Origin: JBDHWG01 sp046328525
GTDB taxonomy: Bacteria; Chloroflexota; Anaerolineae; Epilineales; JAHCIE01
Reading direction: 5' to 3'
DNA length: 64,000 nucleotides
Assembly: GCA_046328525.1 (NCBI GenBank)
Contig: JAXLWK010000003.1
Coordinates: forward strand, 620,001 to 684,000
Numbering within the stretch: the stretch's first letter is position 1; every line of letters begins with the position of its first letter. A program made the translations under genes and the position numbers. Positions 16,878 to 24,878 of this stretch are shown piece after piece. The notes beneath the pieces are model-generated. The model made no database searches. It saw only the letters and a program-made list of their open reading frames with translations, and was not told the origin of the DNA.

Positions 16878-19163
16878 TCAAGGCGAAATCAGCCGCCACA
16901 GCTTCTCCGCCGTCACGGGCATGTCCACGCTCCGCACGCCCAGCGGCGCCAGGGCGTCCACCACCGCGTTGACAATCGCCGGCGGCCCGCCAATTGTGCC
17001 CGCCTCGCCGATGCCTTTGACGCCGAGGGGGTTGAGTGGTGAGGGCGTCTCCAGGAAATCCGTCACGATCGGCGGCATTTGGGCGGCGCGCAGCACACCG
17101 TAGTCCATGAAGGTCGCCGTGAGCAACTGTCCCGACTCATCGTACACCATCTCTTCGGTCAGCGCCTCGCCCAGCCCCTGCGCCAACGAGCCGATCACCT
17201 GCCCCTCGGCCAGGAGCGGGTTGACGATGCGCCCCGCGTCGTCAACGGCGACGAAACGCTGAATCGTGAGCTGGCCGGTGTCGCGGCTCACCTCGACGAT
17301 TGTGGCGTAGGTCCCGTAGCCAAACGCCGGGCCCCTGGGGGCGAACTGCGCCGACTCCTCAAGGCCGACGGACAGGCCGGGCGGGAGGCTCGCGGCCTGG
17401 TAGGCGGCGGCGGCGACCGCCTGGAACGCCATGCCCCGATCGGGCGCGCCGCGAACGTTGAGCCGGCCGTCCTGCCACTCGATGTCCTCCGCCGCCACTT
17501 CCAACAAGTGACCGGCGATCTCGGCTGCCTTCGCCTTGACCTTGTCGAGCGCCCCGACGAGCGCCCCGCCGGCGACGACGGTCGTGCGGCTGGCGAACGT
17601 GCCGATGCCTTGCGCCATGACCGCCGTGTCGCCGCTCTCGATCGTGACACTCTCCGGCGCGATGCCCAGGGCGTCGGCGGCGATCTGGGCGAAAACGGTG
17701 TCGTGGCCCTGACCGGCCGAGGTCGCGCTGATGCGGACGCGGGCGCTGCCGTCAGGCGCGACGGCGACGTTGGCGTTCTCCCACAGAATCCCGGACTGCT
17801 CGATGTACAGGCTGAGGCCGATGCCGACGAGCCGACCTTCCTGCCGCGCGCGGGCCTGCGCCTCACGCGCCTGCTCGTAGTCCAGCAGCTCCAGGGCGCG
17901 GTCGAGGCAGCGCTCGTATTCGCCGGAGTCGTACACGGCGCCGACCGCGGTGCGGTAAGGGAATTGCGCCGGGGGGATGAGGTTCCGCCGCCGCACCTCG
18001 GCCGGGTCCATGCCTAGCTCGCGGGCGACAAGGTCGGCGGTGCGCTCGATGATGAACGCTGCTTCCGGCCGCCCCGCGCCGCGATATGGGCCGGTCGGCG
18101 GCTTGTTGGTCACGACGCCAACCATGTTCACGTCGGCGGCGGGGATGGCATACGCGCCGGTGATGTAGTTGACGACGTGCATGGGCGGCAGGCCAAAGAG
18201 GTACGCGCCGAGGTCAACGGTCAGGTTCGCCCGCAGTCCCGTAATGCGCCCGTCGTCGGCGACGGCGGTTTCCACATCGGCGTCGAGGCCGCGGCCCTGG
18301 TATGTCGTCATGAGATTGGCCTGGCGGTCCTCGACCCATCGCACCGGGCGGTCCAGCGTCACCGCCAGCCAGGCGCTGACCACCGACTCGACGGGGAGGG
18401 TGCTCTTGCTGCCGAACGCGCCGCCCACGTCGGGCACGATGGCGCGGATGCTCTCCTCGGGGCGCCCGAGCGCCTGCGCCAGCTGGGCGCGCGGCCCATA
18501 CGGCCCCTGAGCCGACACCCAAATGGTGAGGAGATCGTCTGCCGCGTTGTAGTCGGCGAGGATGCCTCGCGTTTCCATCGGCGCGGCGGCCAGGCGCGGG
18601 ATATGGAACTGCCCGCGCACAACGTGGGCCGCCTGGCGAAAGGCCGCGTCCACGTCGCCGCTGCCGCGGTGGGCGTGCAGGGCGACGTTGTCCGGGACGT
18701 GGGGGTGGATCGTGGGGCCGCCCGCCGCCGCCCGCGCTACGCTGACGACGGGCAGCGGGTCGTAGTCTACCACCACCAGGTCGGCGGCGTCTTGGGCCTG
18801 GGCGAGGGTCTCGGCGGCGACGATGGCGACGGCCTGGCCGACGTAGCTGACGCCGTCGCTCGCCAGGATCGGGTGCGGGATGGGCGTCACATCCACGTCG
18901 GGCATGCCCCGCCACGGCACGGGCGCGAGCTGGCCAGCGATGTCGCGGGCTGTGACGACGGCGGCGACGCCCGGCGCGCTGCGCGCTGCGGCCACGTCTA
19001 TGTGGGTGATGCGGGCATGGGCGAAGAGGCTGCGCACCGCGACGACGTGGAGCATGCCCGGCCGCACCATGTCGCCGACGAAGCGCGCTTCGCCGATCAG
19101 GAACCGGCGGTCCTCGATGCGCTTCATCGGCCGTCCAACGTAGCCCGATGTCTGGCTGGTCAT
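16878..19163 (-). CDS. Molybdenum hydroxylase large subunit (xanthine dehydrogenase/CoxL-like family), orphan
   Basis: A 761-residue protein with the aldehyde oxidase/xanthine dehydrogenase a/b hammerhead at the N-terminus (YVGRPMKRIEDRRFLIGEAR) and two molybdopterin-binding domains. It has DVGGAFGSKSTLP, PTGPYRGAGRPEAAF and the catalytic glutamate in KGIGEAGTIGGPP close to the C-terminus. The PYRGAGR loop corresponds to the form II (OMP) CoxL-like subgroup, not the AYRCSFR loop of true aerobic CO dehydrogenases. It needs Mo-MCD and normally pairs with FAD and 2Fe-2S subunits, but none are adjacent. It therefore either borrows subunits from elsewhere or works differently. The start lies 133 bp from the manA end. 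Confidence 0.87.
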   Translation of the reverse strand: MTSQTSGYVGRPMKRIEDRRFLIGEARFVGDMVRPGMLHVVAVRSLFAHARITHIDVAAARSAPGVAAVVTARDIAGQLAPVPWRGMPDVDVTPIPHPILASDGVSYVGQAVAIVAAETLAQAQDAADLVVVDYDPLPVVSVARAAAGGPTIHPHVPDNVALHAHRGSGDVDAAFRQAAHVVRGQFHIPRLAAAPMETRGILADYNAADDLLTIWVSAQGPYGPRAQLAQALGRPEESIRAIVPDVGGAFGSKSTLPVESVVSAWLAVTLDRPVRWVEDRQANLMTTYQGRGLDADVETAVADDGRITGLRANLTVDLGAYLFGLPPMHVVNYITGAYAIPAADVNMVGVVTNKPPTGPYRGAGRPEAAFIIERTADLVARELGMDPAEVRRRNLIPPAQFPYRTAVGAVYDSGEYERCLDRALELLDYEQAREAQARARQEGRLVGIGLSLYIEQSGILWENANVAVAPDGSARVRISATSAGQGHDTVFAQIAADALGIAPESVTIESGDTAVMAQGIGTFASRTTVVAGGALVGALDKVKAKAAEIAGHLLEVAAEDIEWQDGRLNVRGAPDRGMAFQAVAAAAYQAASLPPGLSVGLEESAQFAPRGPAFGYGTYATIVEVSRDTGQLTIQRFVAVDDAGRIVNPLLAEGQVIGSLAQGLGEALTEEMVYDESGQLLTATFMDYGVLRAAQMPPIVTDFLETPSPLNPLGVKGIGEAGTIGGPPAIVNAVVDALAPLGVRSVDMPVTAEKLWRLISP

Positions 19164-19221
19164 GGGGTGATCATCCTTTTGAGAAACACGCCTCGGCTGT
19201 CATGCTGAGCGTCGCACATCA

Positions 19222-19299
19222 CTAGTGGGTCGCTTGTGGAACCCGTAGCCATTTTCCGAGCCTGTACAATGGCGATGATCGTGCCAAGCGACCCACTAG
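19222..19299. repeat. 78-bp element with perfect 15-bp terminal inverted repeats (MITE-like or structured RNA)
   Basis: CTAGTGGGTCGCTTG at 19222-19236 is exactly inverted at 19285-19299. A nested pair GCCATT/AATGGC lies inside the loop. The right arm contains the TAG stop codon of manA. There is no U-tract on either strand, and I see no clear target-site duplication. It could be a miniature inverted-repeat element or a long hairpin at the manA 3' end. Confidence 0.75.
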
Positions 19300-20267
19300 G
19301 GGACGTAGCAGCGCAGGAATGTGACGTCCGGTGACGGCATGAGCTGATACGCGCCGAGGGACGCCGGCAGTACGACGGCGCTCCCACGCGGTAGGTGGGT
19401 TGCGCCGTCCCCGGCGAGCAGGTCCATCGCGCCGCCAATCACCGTCACGATCTCGAAAGTCGCATCATCCGTGGCAAGCCGTGTCGCCGCGCTCAACTCG
19501 CAGCGCTCCATCACGAAGTACGGGCACTCGACGAGCAGCCAGCGGCCCGGCGCGAGGGGCAGCGGCGCGAGCTTCGCCGGCGCCGGGCTGTCGAAATTCG
19601 TGACGGCGAGGGCCTGCTCGATGTGCAGGTCGCGCGGGCGGCCCTGAGCGTCGCGGCGGTCGTAGTCGTACACGCGATACGTCAGGTCCGACTTCTCCTG
19701 GATCTCGAAGAGCATCACGCCGGCGTTTATGGCGTGCATCGTTCCCGCCGGCACGAAGATCGTGTCCCCCGCCTGCACGGGGACGTAACGCAGGTTGTCG
19801 AGCGCGGTTCCCTGCGCCACAGCCGCCGCAAAGCGCTGGCGGTCGGTGGGGGCGCTGAAGCCGTGGATGACCGCCGCGTCCGCCGTTGCCTGGAGGACGT
19901 GCCATGCCTCAGTCTTGCCGTGGAAGCCGGTCGCCGCCTCGACCGTGTGGGCGTAGTCGTCGCCGGGATGAACCTGGACCGACAGGTCGTCGGCGGCGTC
20001 AATGAACTTCGCCAGCAGGGGGAAGTCTTCGCCCCAGCGGTCGAAGCTGCGCGTTCCCACCAGCGCCGGCCCGTATAGGCCGACCATGTCCTTCAGCGTT
20101 GCCCCGTCGTGTAGGCCGCCGCTGACGCGGTTGTGCTCGTACACCAGCCATATCTCTGCCAGGTTGGGTGGCGGTGCGGCGAGGCCGACGAACGGCCCCA
20201 GCGCGCTGCCGCCCCACAGGCGGCAATCAAGCTTCGGCTCGAGCTGGATGGGGGAGAGTGGTTGCAC
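19296..20267 (-). CDS. manA: Class I mannose-6-phosphate isomerase
   Basis: A 323-residue type I phosphomannose isomerase. The zinc ligands are recognisable: Gln and His in LSVQVHPGDDYA, Glu in KTEAWHVL and His in VPAGTMHAINAG. The C-terminal cupin-like half follows. It interconverts mannose 6-phosphate and fructose 6-phosphate in the cytoplasm. The best start is a GTG at 20267 followed by QPLSPIQLEP, which overlaps the 3' end of the upstream mannonate dehydratase gene by 41 bp; a longer upstream frame is antisense-like junk. It is the last gene of a four-gene minus-strand set for mannoside use. Confidence 0.87.
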   Translation of the reverse strand: MQPLSPIQLEPKLDCRLWGGSALGPFVGLAAPPPNLAEIWLVYEHNRVSGGLHDGATLKDMVGLYGPALVGTRSFDRWGEDFPLLAKFIDAADDLSVQVHPGDDYAHTVEAATGFHGKTEAWHVLQATADAAVIHGFSAPTDRQRFAAAVAQGTALDNLRYVPVQAGDTIFVPAGTMHAINAGVMLFEIQEKSDLTYRVYDYDRRDAQGRPRDLHIEQALAVTNFDSPAPAKLAPLPLAPGRWLLVECPYFVMERCELSAATRLATDDATFEIVTVIGGAMDLLAGDGATHLPRGSAVVLPASLGAYQLMPSPDVTFLRCYVP

Positions 20268-21261
20268 CGTCGTGTGTTTGCTCCTGTGCCTTGCCGTAGA
20301 CCGCCTCGTGCAGCCCGCGAATATAGCCGATGGCGAAGAGGCGGCCGATGGACGAGTAGCCCGGATTGTCGTTGCTGTCGCCGGCCATGGTCGGGACGTG
20401 GTCCGGGCGCAACACGCCGTCGAAGCCGATGTCGTGGTAGGCGCGCATGCACGCCAGGAGGTCGGTCGGCCCCGCGTCGTGGAAGGTCTCCACGAAGCGC
20501 TCCGCCGTGCCGGCAACGTCGCGCATGTGGACGAACGAGATCTTGCCCTGCCGCCCGAAGTGGTGGATGACAGACGGCAGGTCGTTCGTCATCAGCGCGA
20601 AGTTGCCCTGGCATAGCGTCACCGTGTTCATGGGGCTGGGCGCTATGTCCACGAGCCGCTGGTAGTTGTCCACGGAGCGCATGATGCGAGCGATGCCGCG
20701 AATCGGCGACAGCGGCGGATCGTCCGGGTGCATGGACAGCTTGACCCCGGCGCGCTCGGCCACCGGCAGGACGCGCTGCAGGAAGTGGGCCAGCGTGTCC
20801 CAGAGCGTGTCGTCGTCAATAGGGGCGCCGTCCAGGGGCGGCGCGTCTTTCATCAGGGAGTGGTCGAAGCCGGTCACGAGGGCGCCGCCCCTTGCAGGGG
20901 TCGTGGTGGACGTGCGCATCCAGTTGAAGCCGGTCATCCACTCGTAGCACCAGACCGGGATGCCCAGGCGGCCCATGTTCTCGATCAGTGTGCAGACCGT
21001 GTCAATCTCCTCCTCGCCGCCCGGCAGCCCGCGCTTGGCTTTGTCCAGCGGAGGCCGCGCTTCGATGACCGCCAGTTTGAAGCCGGCTTGCTCGTAACGG
21101 TCTTTCATGCGCAGCAGAGGCATATAGTCCCAGGGACGGTCGGTGCCGTTGAATGGGTCGTCGAACGGCAGACCGCCCACGGCGTAGTCCACGCCGGCCT
21201 GGCGCGACAGCGTCCAGAGGAGCGAAGGCTGAGGTGGGAGAAACTCGGCGATGTGCATCAT
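20227..21261 (-). CDS. uxuA: Mannonate dehydratase
   Basis: A 344-residue UxuA-type TIM-barrel enzyme that dehydrates D-mannonate to 2-keto-3-deoxygluconate. The metal-binding residues appear in VKLSMHPDDPPLSPI (His), TVTLCQGNFALM (Cys), ISFVHMRDVAG (His) and VLRPDHVPTMAGD (Asp/His). The length is close to other UxuA proteins. Its start overlaps the stop of the ROK gene by four bases (ATGA), so translation is probably coupled. The presence of UxuA without nearby uronate isomerase or kdgK means the set may process mannonate made from oxidised mannosides, or the enzyme may be repurposed. Confidence 0.9.
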   Translation of the reverse strand: MMHIAEFLPPQPSLLWTLSRQAGVDYAVGGLPFDDPFNGTDRPWDYMPLLRMKDRYEQAGFKLAVIEARPPLDKAKRGLPGGEEEIDTVCTLIENMGRLGIPVWCYEWMTGFNWMRTSTTTPARGGALVTGFDHSLMKDAPPLDGAPIDDDTLWDTLAHFLQRVLPVAERAGVKLSMHPDDPPLSPIRGIARIMRSVDNYQRLVDIAPSPMNTVTLCQGNFALMTNDLPSVIHHFGRQGKISFVHMRDVAGTAERFVETFHDAGPTDLLACMRAYHDIGFDGVLRPDHVPTMAGDSNDNPGYSSIGRLFAIGYIRGLHEAVYGKAQEQTHDGATTLPHPARAEA

Positions 21262-22157
21262 GGGACAGTAGTCTCCTTGTTCGAGCTGAAGAAAGGGGCG
21301 GCGGCCCCCAGGATGGCCGCGCGGTCGCCCAACTCGCCGGTCATCGCCGGGACGCTCAGCGTCTGCCGGACGCCGACCTCGATGTCGGGCGCGTTGGACA
21401 GCCCACCTAGAATGATAACCGCTTCGGCGGAAAAGTCCCGCACAAACGGGGCCAGAAATCGGCCCAGCTCCGCGCCGAACGCTTGAAACCCGGCCTGGAG
21501 ATCGGGCCGCTCCGCCCGCGCTACGCGGATCCCCTCCGCTGCGCTGTGGACACTGGGGTCTAGGCGGCGCAGACGCGACAGCAGGCCGCGGATGGAGAAG
21601 GCATCGTCGGCGGTCCCGTCGCCGTAAGGTACGGGGTACAGCTCGCCGCCCGGCGGCACGTCCGCGCCCTCGCGGACGGCCAGCCCGTCGCGGATGAACG
21701 CCGTGCCCAGCCCGGTGCCCAGCGTGACACCGATGAGACAGCGGTAGGCGCGCCCGGCCCCGTACAGCGCCTCGCCCACGATGGCGGCCTCGGCGTCGTT
21801 GCGGAAGAGGACCGGCCGCCTCTGGTCGGGCAGGCAGGCGGCCAGGGCGTCGCGCAGGGAGACGCCGTAGATGGCGGCGAACTTGTGGCGGATCAAACTC
21901 ACGCCCGTGGCGTAGTCGAACGGGCCGGGCACGCCGACCCCGATGCCAAGAACCGTTCCGCCGGCCATCTCGGTCAGGGCGTGGGCGATAACGGCGCGGA
22001 ACGTGCCGAGAATCTCCTCAGCGGTTCCGCCCTCCGCAATCGGCGTGCGCCGCGTAGTGCCGCGCATCTGTGCCCCCTCGGCGACGATTCCGCTCTTGAT
22101 GGAGGTGCCGCCCACGTCGAGGCTGATGACCCAGCCGGTCTCGTCGTTGCTGGTCAT
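21258..22157 (-). CDS. ROK family sugar kinase (glucokinase/mannokinase-like)
   Basis: A 299-residue ROK-fold protein. The phosphate loop is DVGGTSIKSG at residues 14-23, GVGVPGPFDYATGV is the sugar-binding loop, and NDAEAAIVGEALYGAGRAY carries the catalytic Asp. It lacks an N-terminal winged helix, so it is a kinase and not a ROK repressor. The Cys-rich zinc motif found in most ROK kinases (CxCGxxGC) is absent: the region after ADVPPGGELYPVPYGDGT has no cysteines. It probably phosphorylates the hexose released by the GH130 gene 73 bp upstream, supplying ManA two genes downstream. The sugar specificity is inferred from context only. Confidence 0.85.
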   Translation of the reverse strand: MTSNDETGWVISLDVGGTSIKSGIVAEGAQMRGTTRRTPIAEGGTAEEILGTFRAVIAHALTEMAGGTVLGIGVGVPGPFDYATGVSLIRHKFAAIYGVSLRDALAACLPDQRRPVLFRNDAEAAIVGEALYGAGRAYRCLIGVTLGTGLGTAFIRDGLAVREGADVPPGGELYPVPYGDGTADDAFSIRGLLSRLRRLDPSVHSAAEGIRVARAERPDLQAGFQAFGAELGRFLAPFVRDFSAEAVIILGGLSNAPDIEVGVRQTLSVPAMTGELGDRAAILGAAAPFFSSNKETTVP

Positions 22158-22230
22158 GTATGATCATCCATGAATCGCGTCCATAAGCGATGGATATTGA
22201 TGGAGACGAACGAATCGCGATGGGCGGACC

Positions 22231-23253
22231 CTAGACGTCGGAGTTCGCCTTCACGTAGTCCAGAATCTCGTCCACCTGCCCGAACGCCAGCCCCGTTACC
22301 GTGTCGGCGCAGCCGTAGTAGATGGCGATGCGGCCGGTCGCGGCATCCGTGAGCGCGGCGCACGGGAACGCCACGTTCGGCACGTCGCCGACGCACTCGT
22401 AGAGCGTCTGCGGCGAGAGCAGGTAGGGTGCGGTGCGATACAGCACCTTCCACGGCCGATCGAGATCGAGCAGCGCGGCTCCAAAGCTGTAGACGAAGCC
22501 GTTGCAGCTCGTCAGCACGCCGTGGTAGAAGAGCAGCCAGCCTTCCTTCGTCTCGATGGGCGTCGGGCCGGCGCCGATCTTGGTGCTCTGCCACGACCAG
22601 CCCTTGGTGCCCATCACCCAGCGATGTCGCCCCCAATGCTCCATGTCGGGGCTTTCACTGTAGAAGATGTCGCCGAAGGGGGTGTGGCCGTTGTCGCTCG
22701 GGCGGCTGAGCATGGCGTACTTGCCGCCGATCTTGCGCGGGAAGAGGACGCCGTTGCGGTTGAACGGGAGGAAGGCGTTTTCGAGCTGGTAGAACGTCTC
22801 GAAATCGTGGGTGTAGCCGACGCCAATGGTCGGGCCGTGGTAGCCGTTGCACCACGTGACATAATAACGGTCTTCGAGCCAACACACGCGCGGGTCGTAG
22901 CGGTGGACGAAGTGGGTCACCTCCGGGTCGGCGTTGAGCCAGCGGATCGTTTCGTGGTCAATGGCCCAGTGGACGGCGTCCTGGCTGAAGCCGCGGTGAA
23001 TGTTCATCTCGCGCGTCCGCGAATCGACGCGGAAGACACCGGCGAACGCGCCGTTGAAGGGGACGACGGCGCTGTTGAAGATACTATTGGCGATGGGGAT
23101 CGCGTTGCGCGGGATGATGGGGTTGGCGCTGTAGCGCCAGAGGACGTCGGAATTGCCGGTGGGGCGCTCCTCCCACGGCACCTGGGGCAGGTTGGGGCCG
23201 ACGATAGTCCCAGACTTCAGCGTCGAGGCGGGCGCATGACCGTCCGTTGTCAT
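22231..23253 (-). CDS. GH130-like beta-mannoside phosphorylase/glycosidase
   Basis: A 340-residue five-bladed propeller-type protein of the GH130/GH43-like group. Characteristic segments are YSANPIIPRNAIPIANSIFN, the VDSRTREMNIHRGFSQDAVH region, YDPRVCWLEDRYYVTWCNG with the acidic catalytic region, and GAGPTPIETKEGWLLFYHG. GH130 enzymes phosphorolyse or hydrolyse beta-1,2- or beta-1,4-mannosides. With the ROK kinase, UxuA and ManA downstream this is the entry enzyme of a mannoside pathway. There is no signal peptide, so it acts on imported oligosaccharide. It is the first gene of the set. AGGAG lies upstream of the start, and a 12-bp tandem repeat sits 27 bp from the ATG. Confidence 0.83.
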   Translation of the reverse strand: MTTDGHAPASTLKSGTIVGPNLPQVPWEERPTGNSDVLWRYSANPIIPRNAIPIANSIFNSAVVPFNGAFAGVFRVDSRTREMNIHRGFSQDAVHWAIDHETIRWLNADPEVTHFVHRYDPRVCWLEDRYYVTWCNGYHGPTIGVGYTHDFETFYQLENAFLPFNRNGVLFPRKIGGKYAMLSRPSDNGHTPFGDIFYSESPDMEHWGRHRWVMGTKGWSWQSTKIGAGPTPIETKEGWLLFYHGVLTSCNGFVYSFGAALLDLDRPWKVLYRTAPYLLSPQTLYECVGDVPNVAFPCAALTDAATGRIAIYYGCADTVTGLAFGQVDEILDYVKANSDV

Positions 23254-23279
23254 GACATAGTCTCCTGTGCGGGGGATAG

Positions 23280-23303
23280 TTTAGTAGAATCTTTAGTAGA
23301 ATA
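23280..23303. promoter_or_regulatory. 12-bp tandem direct repeat upstream of the mannoside gene set
   Basis: TTTAGTAGAATC (23280-23291) is followed directly by TTTAGTAGAATA (23292-23303), an 11 of 12 match. It is AT-rich in a GC-rich genome and ends 27 bp upstream of the GH130 start codon. Such a repeat could be a two-site operator for a sugar regulator or part of the promoter. No regulator gene is adjacent. Confidence 0.5.
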
Positions 23304-23458
23304 GAAGCACAGATTTCGGCCCGTGTCAAGGGAACCGTATAGTGACGAGTTCTACCGCGCTGGTGTTGCCGTTTGAATTCCCCTCAAACCGCGTATACTA
23401 TACCCACCGTTGATGGCTCTACGCTGTATGAGTGAGGCGCTAACTGCAAAGGATGCCA

Positions 23459-24145
23459 ATGATGAATGCTCAGGTGTATACCGAAGTCGAGGTTCTTGAG
23501 TTTGCGCGACACGCCTATCAGAATGGTCAGGCGACGTTCGACATCATCCCGGATCGTTGCGCCCTGCTTGTGATTGACATGCAGGATGATTTCGTCAAAC
23601 CAGGCTGGACGGCGTACTGGGTGCCGGAGGCCACGCGCATCGTGCCGCGCGTCGCCGAGATGATCGCCGCCTGTCGCGAGCTTGGCGTTCCCGTTATCTA
23701 CACGGCATTTGCCGCGACCCATCACTTTCTCGATCGCCCTCGCTCAGGTGCGTTCATGCCCAACCGCTATCCGGCGAATGGGGACGACAGCGCGTGGTTC
23801 CGCGATGGCCGCATCTGGCACGAGCTGCTCCCCCAGCCCGAGGACATCGTCATCTTCAAGCCGTCGTATGGGGCGTTCTATGACACGCCGCTCGAAACGA
23901 TCCTCCGTAACCTCGGCCGCGACACAATTATTATCACCGGCACGCTCACGAACTTCTGCTGCGGCACGACGGCGCGGCAGGGCTATGAGCGGGGCTTCCA
24001 GGTCGTATTCGGAAGCGACCTCACCGCAACCGACGATCCGGACTTGCAGGAAGTGGAGTTGTGCGTCCTGCGTAAAGGGTTCGCGCGAGTGATGACGGCT
24101 GAGCAAATTGCCGGCGCGCTGCGCCCCGAGATTCCAGGGAGTTGA
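23459..24145 (+). CDS. Isochorismatase-family cysteine hydrolase
   Basis: A protein of about 228 residues with the isochorismatase-like catalytic triad: Asp in LLVIDMQDDFVKPG, Lys in FKPSYGAFYDT and Cys in TLTNFCCGTTARQGYERGF. The family includes nicotinamidases, N-carbamoyl amidases and biuret or ureidoacrylate hydrolases, and specificity cannot be assigned. Three in-frame ATGs occur within 10 bases (23453, 23459, 23462). The AAAGGA at 23448-23453 favours one of the later two. The next gene starts one base after the stop, so the two are co-translated. No pathway partner is visible. Confidence 0.87.
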   Translation: MMNAQVYTEVEVLEFARHAYQNGQATFDIIPDRCALLVIDMQDDFVKPGWTAYWVPEATRIVPRVAEMIAACRELGVPVIYTAFAATHHFLDRPRSGAFMPNRYPANGDDSAWFRDGRIWHELLPQPEDIVIFKPSYGAFYDTPLETILRNLGRDTIIITGTLTNFCCGTTARQGYERGFQVVFGSDLTATDDPDLQEVELCVLRKGFARVMTAEQIAGALRPEIPGS

Positions 24146-24146
24146 C

Positions 24147-24566
24147 ATGCCAGACCAGAAGACGAAGCCCACAGGCGAAGATGTTGAGACGTTCCTGAAC
24201 GGCATCGGCGATGCGAAGAAACGCCAGAGTTGCTTCACTCTCCTAGAGCTGATGCGGGAGATCACCCACGCCAAACCGACGCTGTGGTCAGGGAGCATGG
24301 TCGGGTTCGGCCACTATCACTACAAGTACGCGAGCGGGCATGAAGGCGATACATTCCTGGTCGGCTTCGCGCCCCGCAAAGACAACCTGGCTTTGTATGT
24401 GCTATCAGGGTTCCCGCAGCAAGACGCCTTGCTCGAGAAGCTCGGCAAATACAAGGCCGGGAAAGGCTGCTTGTACATCAAGACCGTAGACGATGTGGAT
24501 CTGTCGGTGCTGGGCAGCTTGATTGAGCAATCCGTGCAGCACAAACAGCAACTACAAGGCCCATAA
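24147..24566 (+). CDS. DUF1801 domain-containing protein
   Basis: A 139-residue small protein with the DUF1801 (YdhG-like) pattern: an N-terminal helical part around TGEDVETFLNGIGDAKKRQS, then LMREITHAKPTLWSGSMVGF, GHYHYKYASGHEGDTFLVGF and GKYKAGKGCLYIKTVDDVDL. The fold is a small alpha/beta domain of unknown function, sometimes fused to other enzymes. The start at 24147 has AGGGAG upstream and follows the isochorismatase stop by a single base, so the two form an operon. ORF versions beginning further upstream are overlaps with the previous gene. Confidence 0.85.
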   Translation: MPDQKTKPTGEDVETFLNGIGDAKKRQSCFTLLELMREITHAKPTLWSGSMVGFGHYHYKYASGHEGDTFLVGFAPRKDNLALYVLSGFPQQDALLEKLGKYKAGKGCLYIKTVDDVDLSVLGSLIEQSVQHKQQLQGP

Positions 24567-24620
24567 GCAGGCTGGCGACTAGCTCGGCCATCGCATGGAG
24601 AGCATTAGCGACCTTTCATG
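24567..24620 (-). pseudogene. Fragment of an M20 dipeptidase gene
   Basis: The 28 bases at 24567-24594 are identical to 27948-27975 inside the M20 dipeptidase gene. On the minus strand this piece reads ANALHAMAELVASL, matching the same residues there. Similarity fades on both sides. It is the trace of a duplicated or recombined dipeptidase copy. Confidence 0.6.
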
Positions 24621-24878
24621 CCGAGGTAGTTGTGCACGATGATGGCAGCGTACGCATCACGTCCAATGCAGGCCAGCACGACGGCGATGAGCGTGCGCCG
24701 AAGGGAGCGAAAGCCGATCTGATCGAGGCTGGTGAACCCTTGCGCCAGCGAGGAGCGCATGATCCAGGCTGCCCCGAAGATGCCGATAAGTACGCCGGGG
24801 CCGTTTGGCCGGCGAGCGACTGGTACTATAATATCCAGGCCGCAGATTAACAGCCGTAGGCAGACAAAGGAGATACCC
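24621..24878. other. Intergenic region without a confident gene
   Basis: This stretch precedes a secreted-protein gene. A minus-strand frame (24605-24880) encodes a 91-residue hydrophobic peptide with GFTSLDQIGFRSLRRTLIAV. It overlaps the promoter and start of the plus-strand gene and has no visible ribosome binding site, so it is more likely a gene remnant than an active gene. Confidence 0.4.
24805..24832 (+). promoter_or_regulatory. Predicted sigma70-type promoter of the secreted-protein genes
   Basis: A perfect -10 hexamer TATAAT at 24827-24832 is preceded, at 16 bp, by TTGGCC (24805-24810), three of six matches to the -35 consensus including TTG. The start codon at 24879 is 46 bp downstream, with AAAGGAG at 24866-24872. 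Confidence 0.5.

Noticed and set aside
19222..19299. tRNA-like or small RNA gene
   Set aside because: The length suits a tRNA, but the arms do not form a cloverleaf and there is no TψC-like or anticodon loop.
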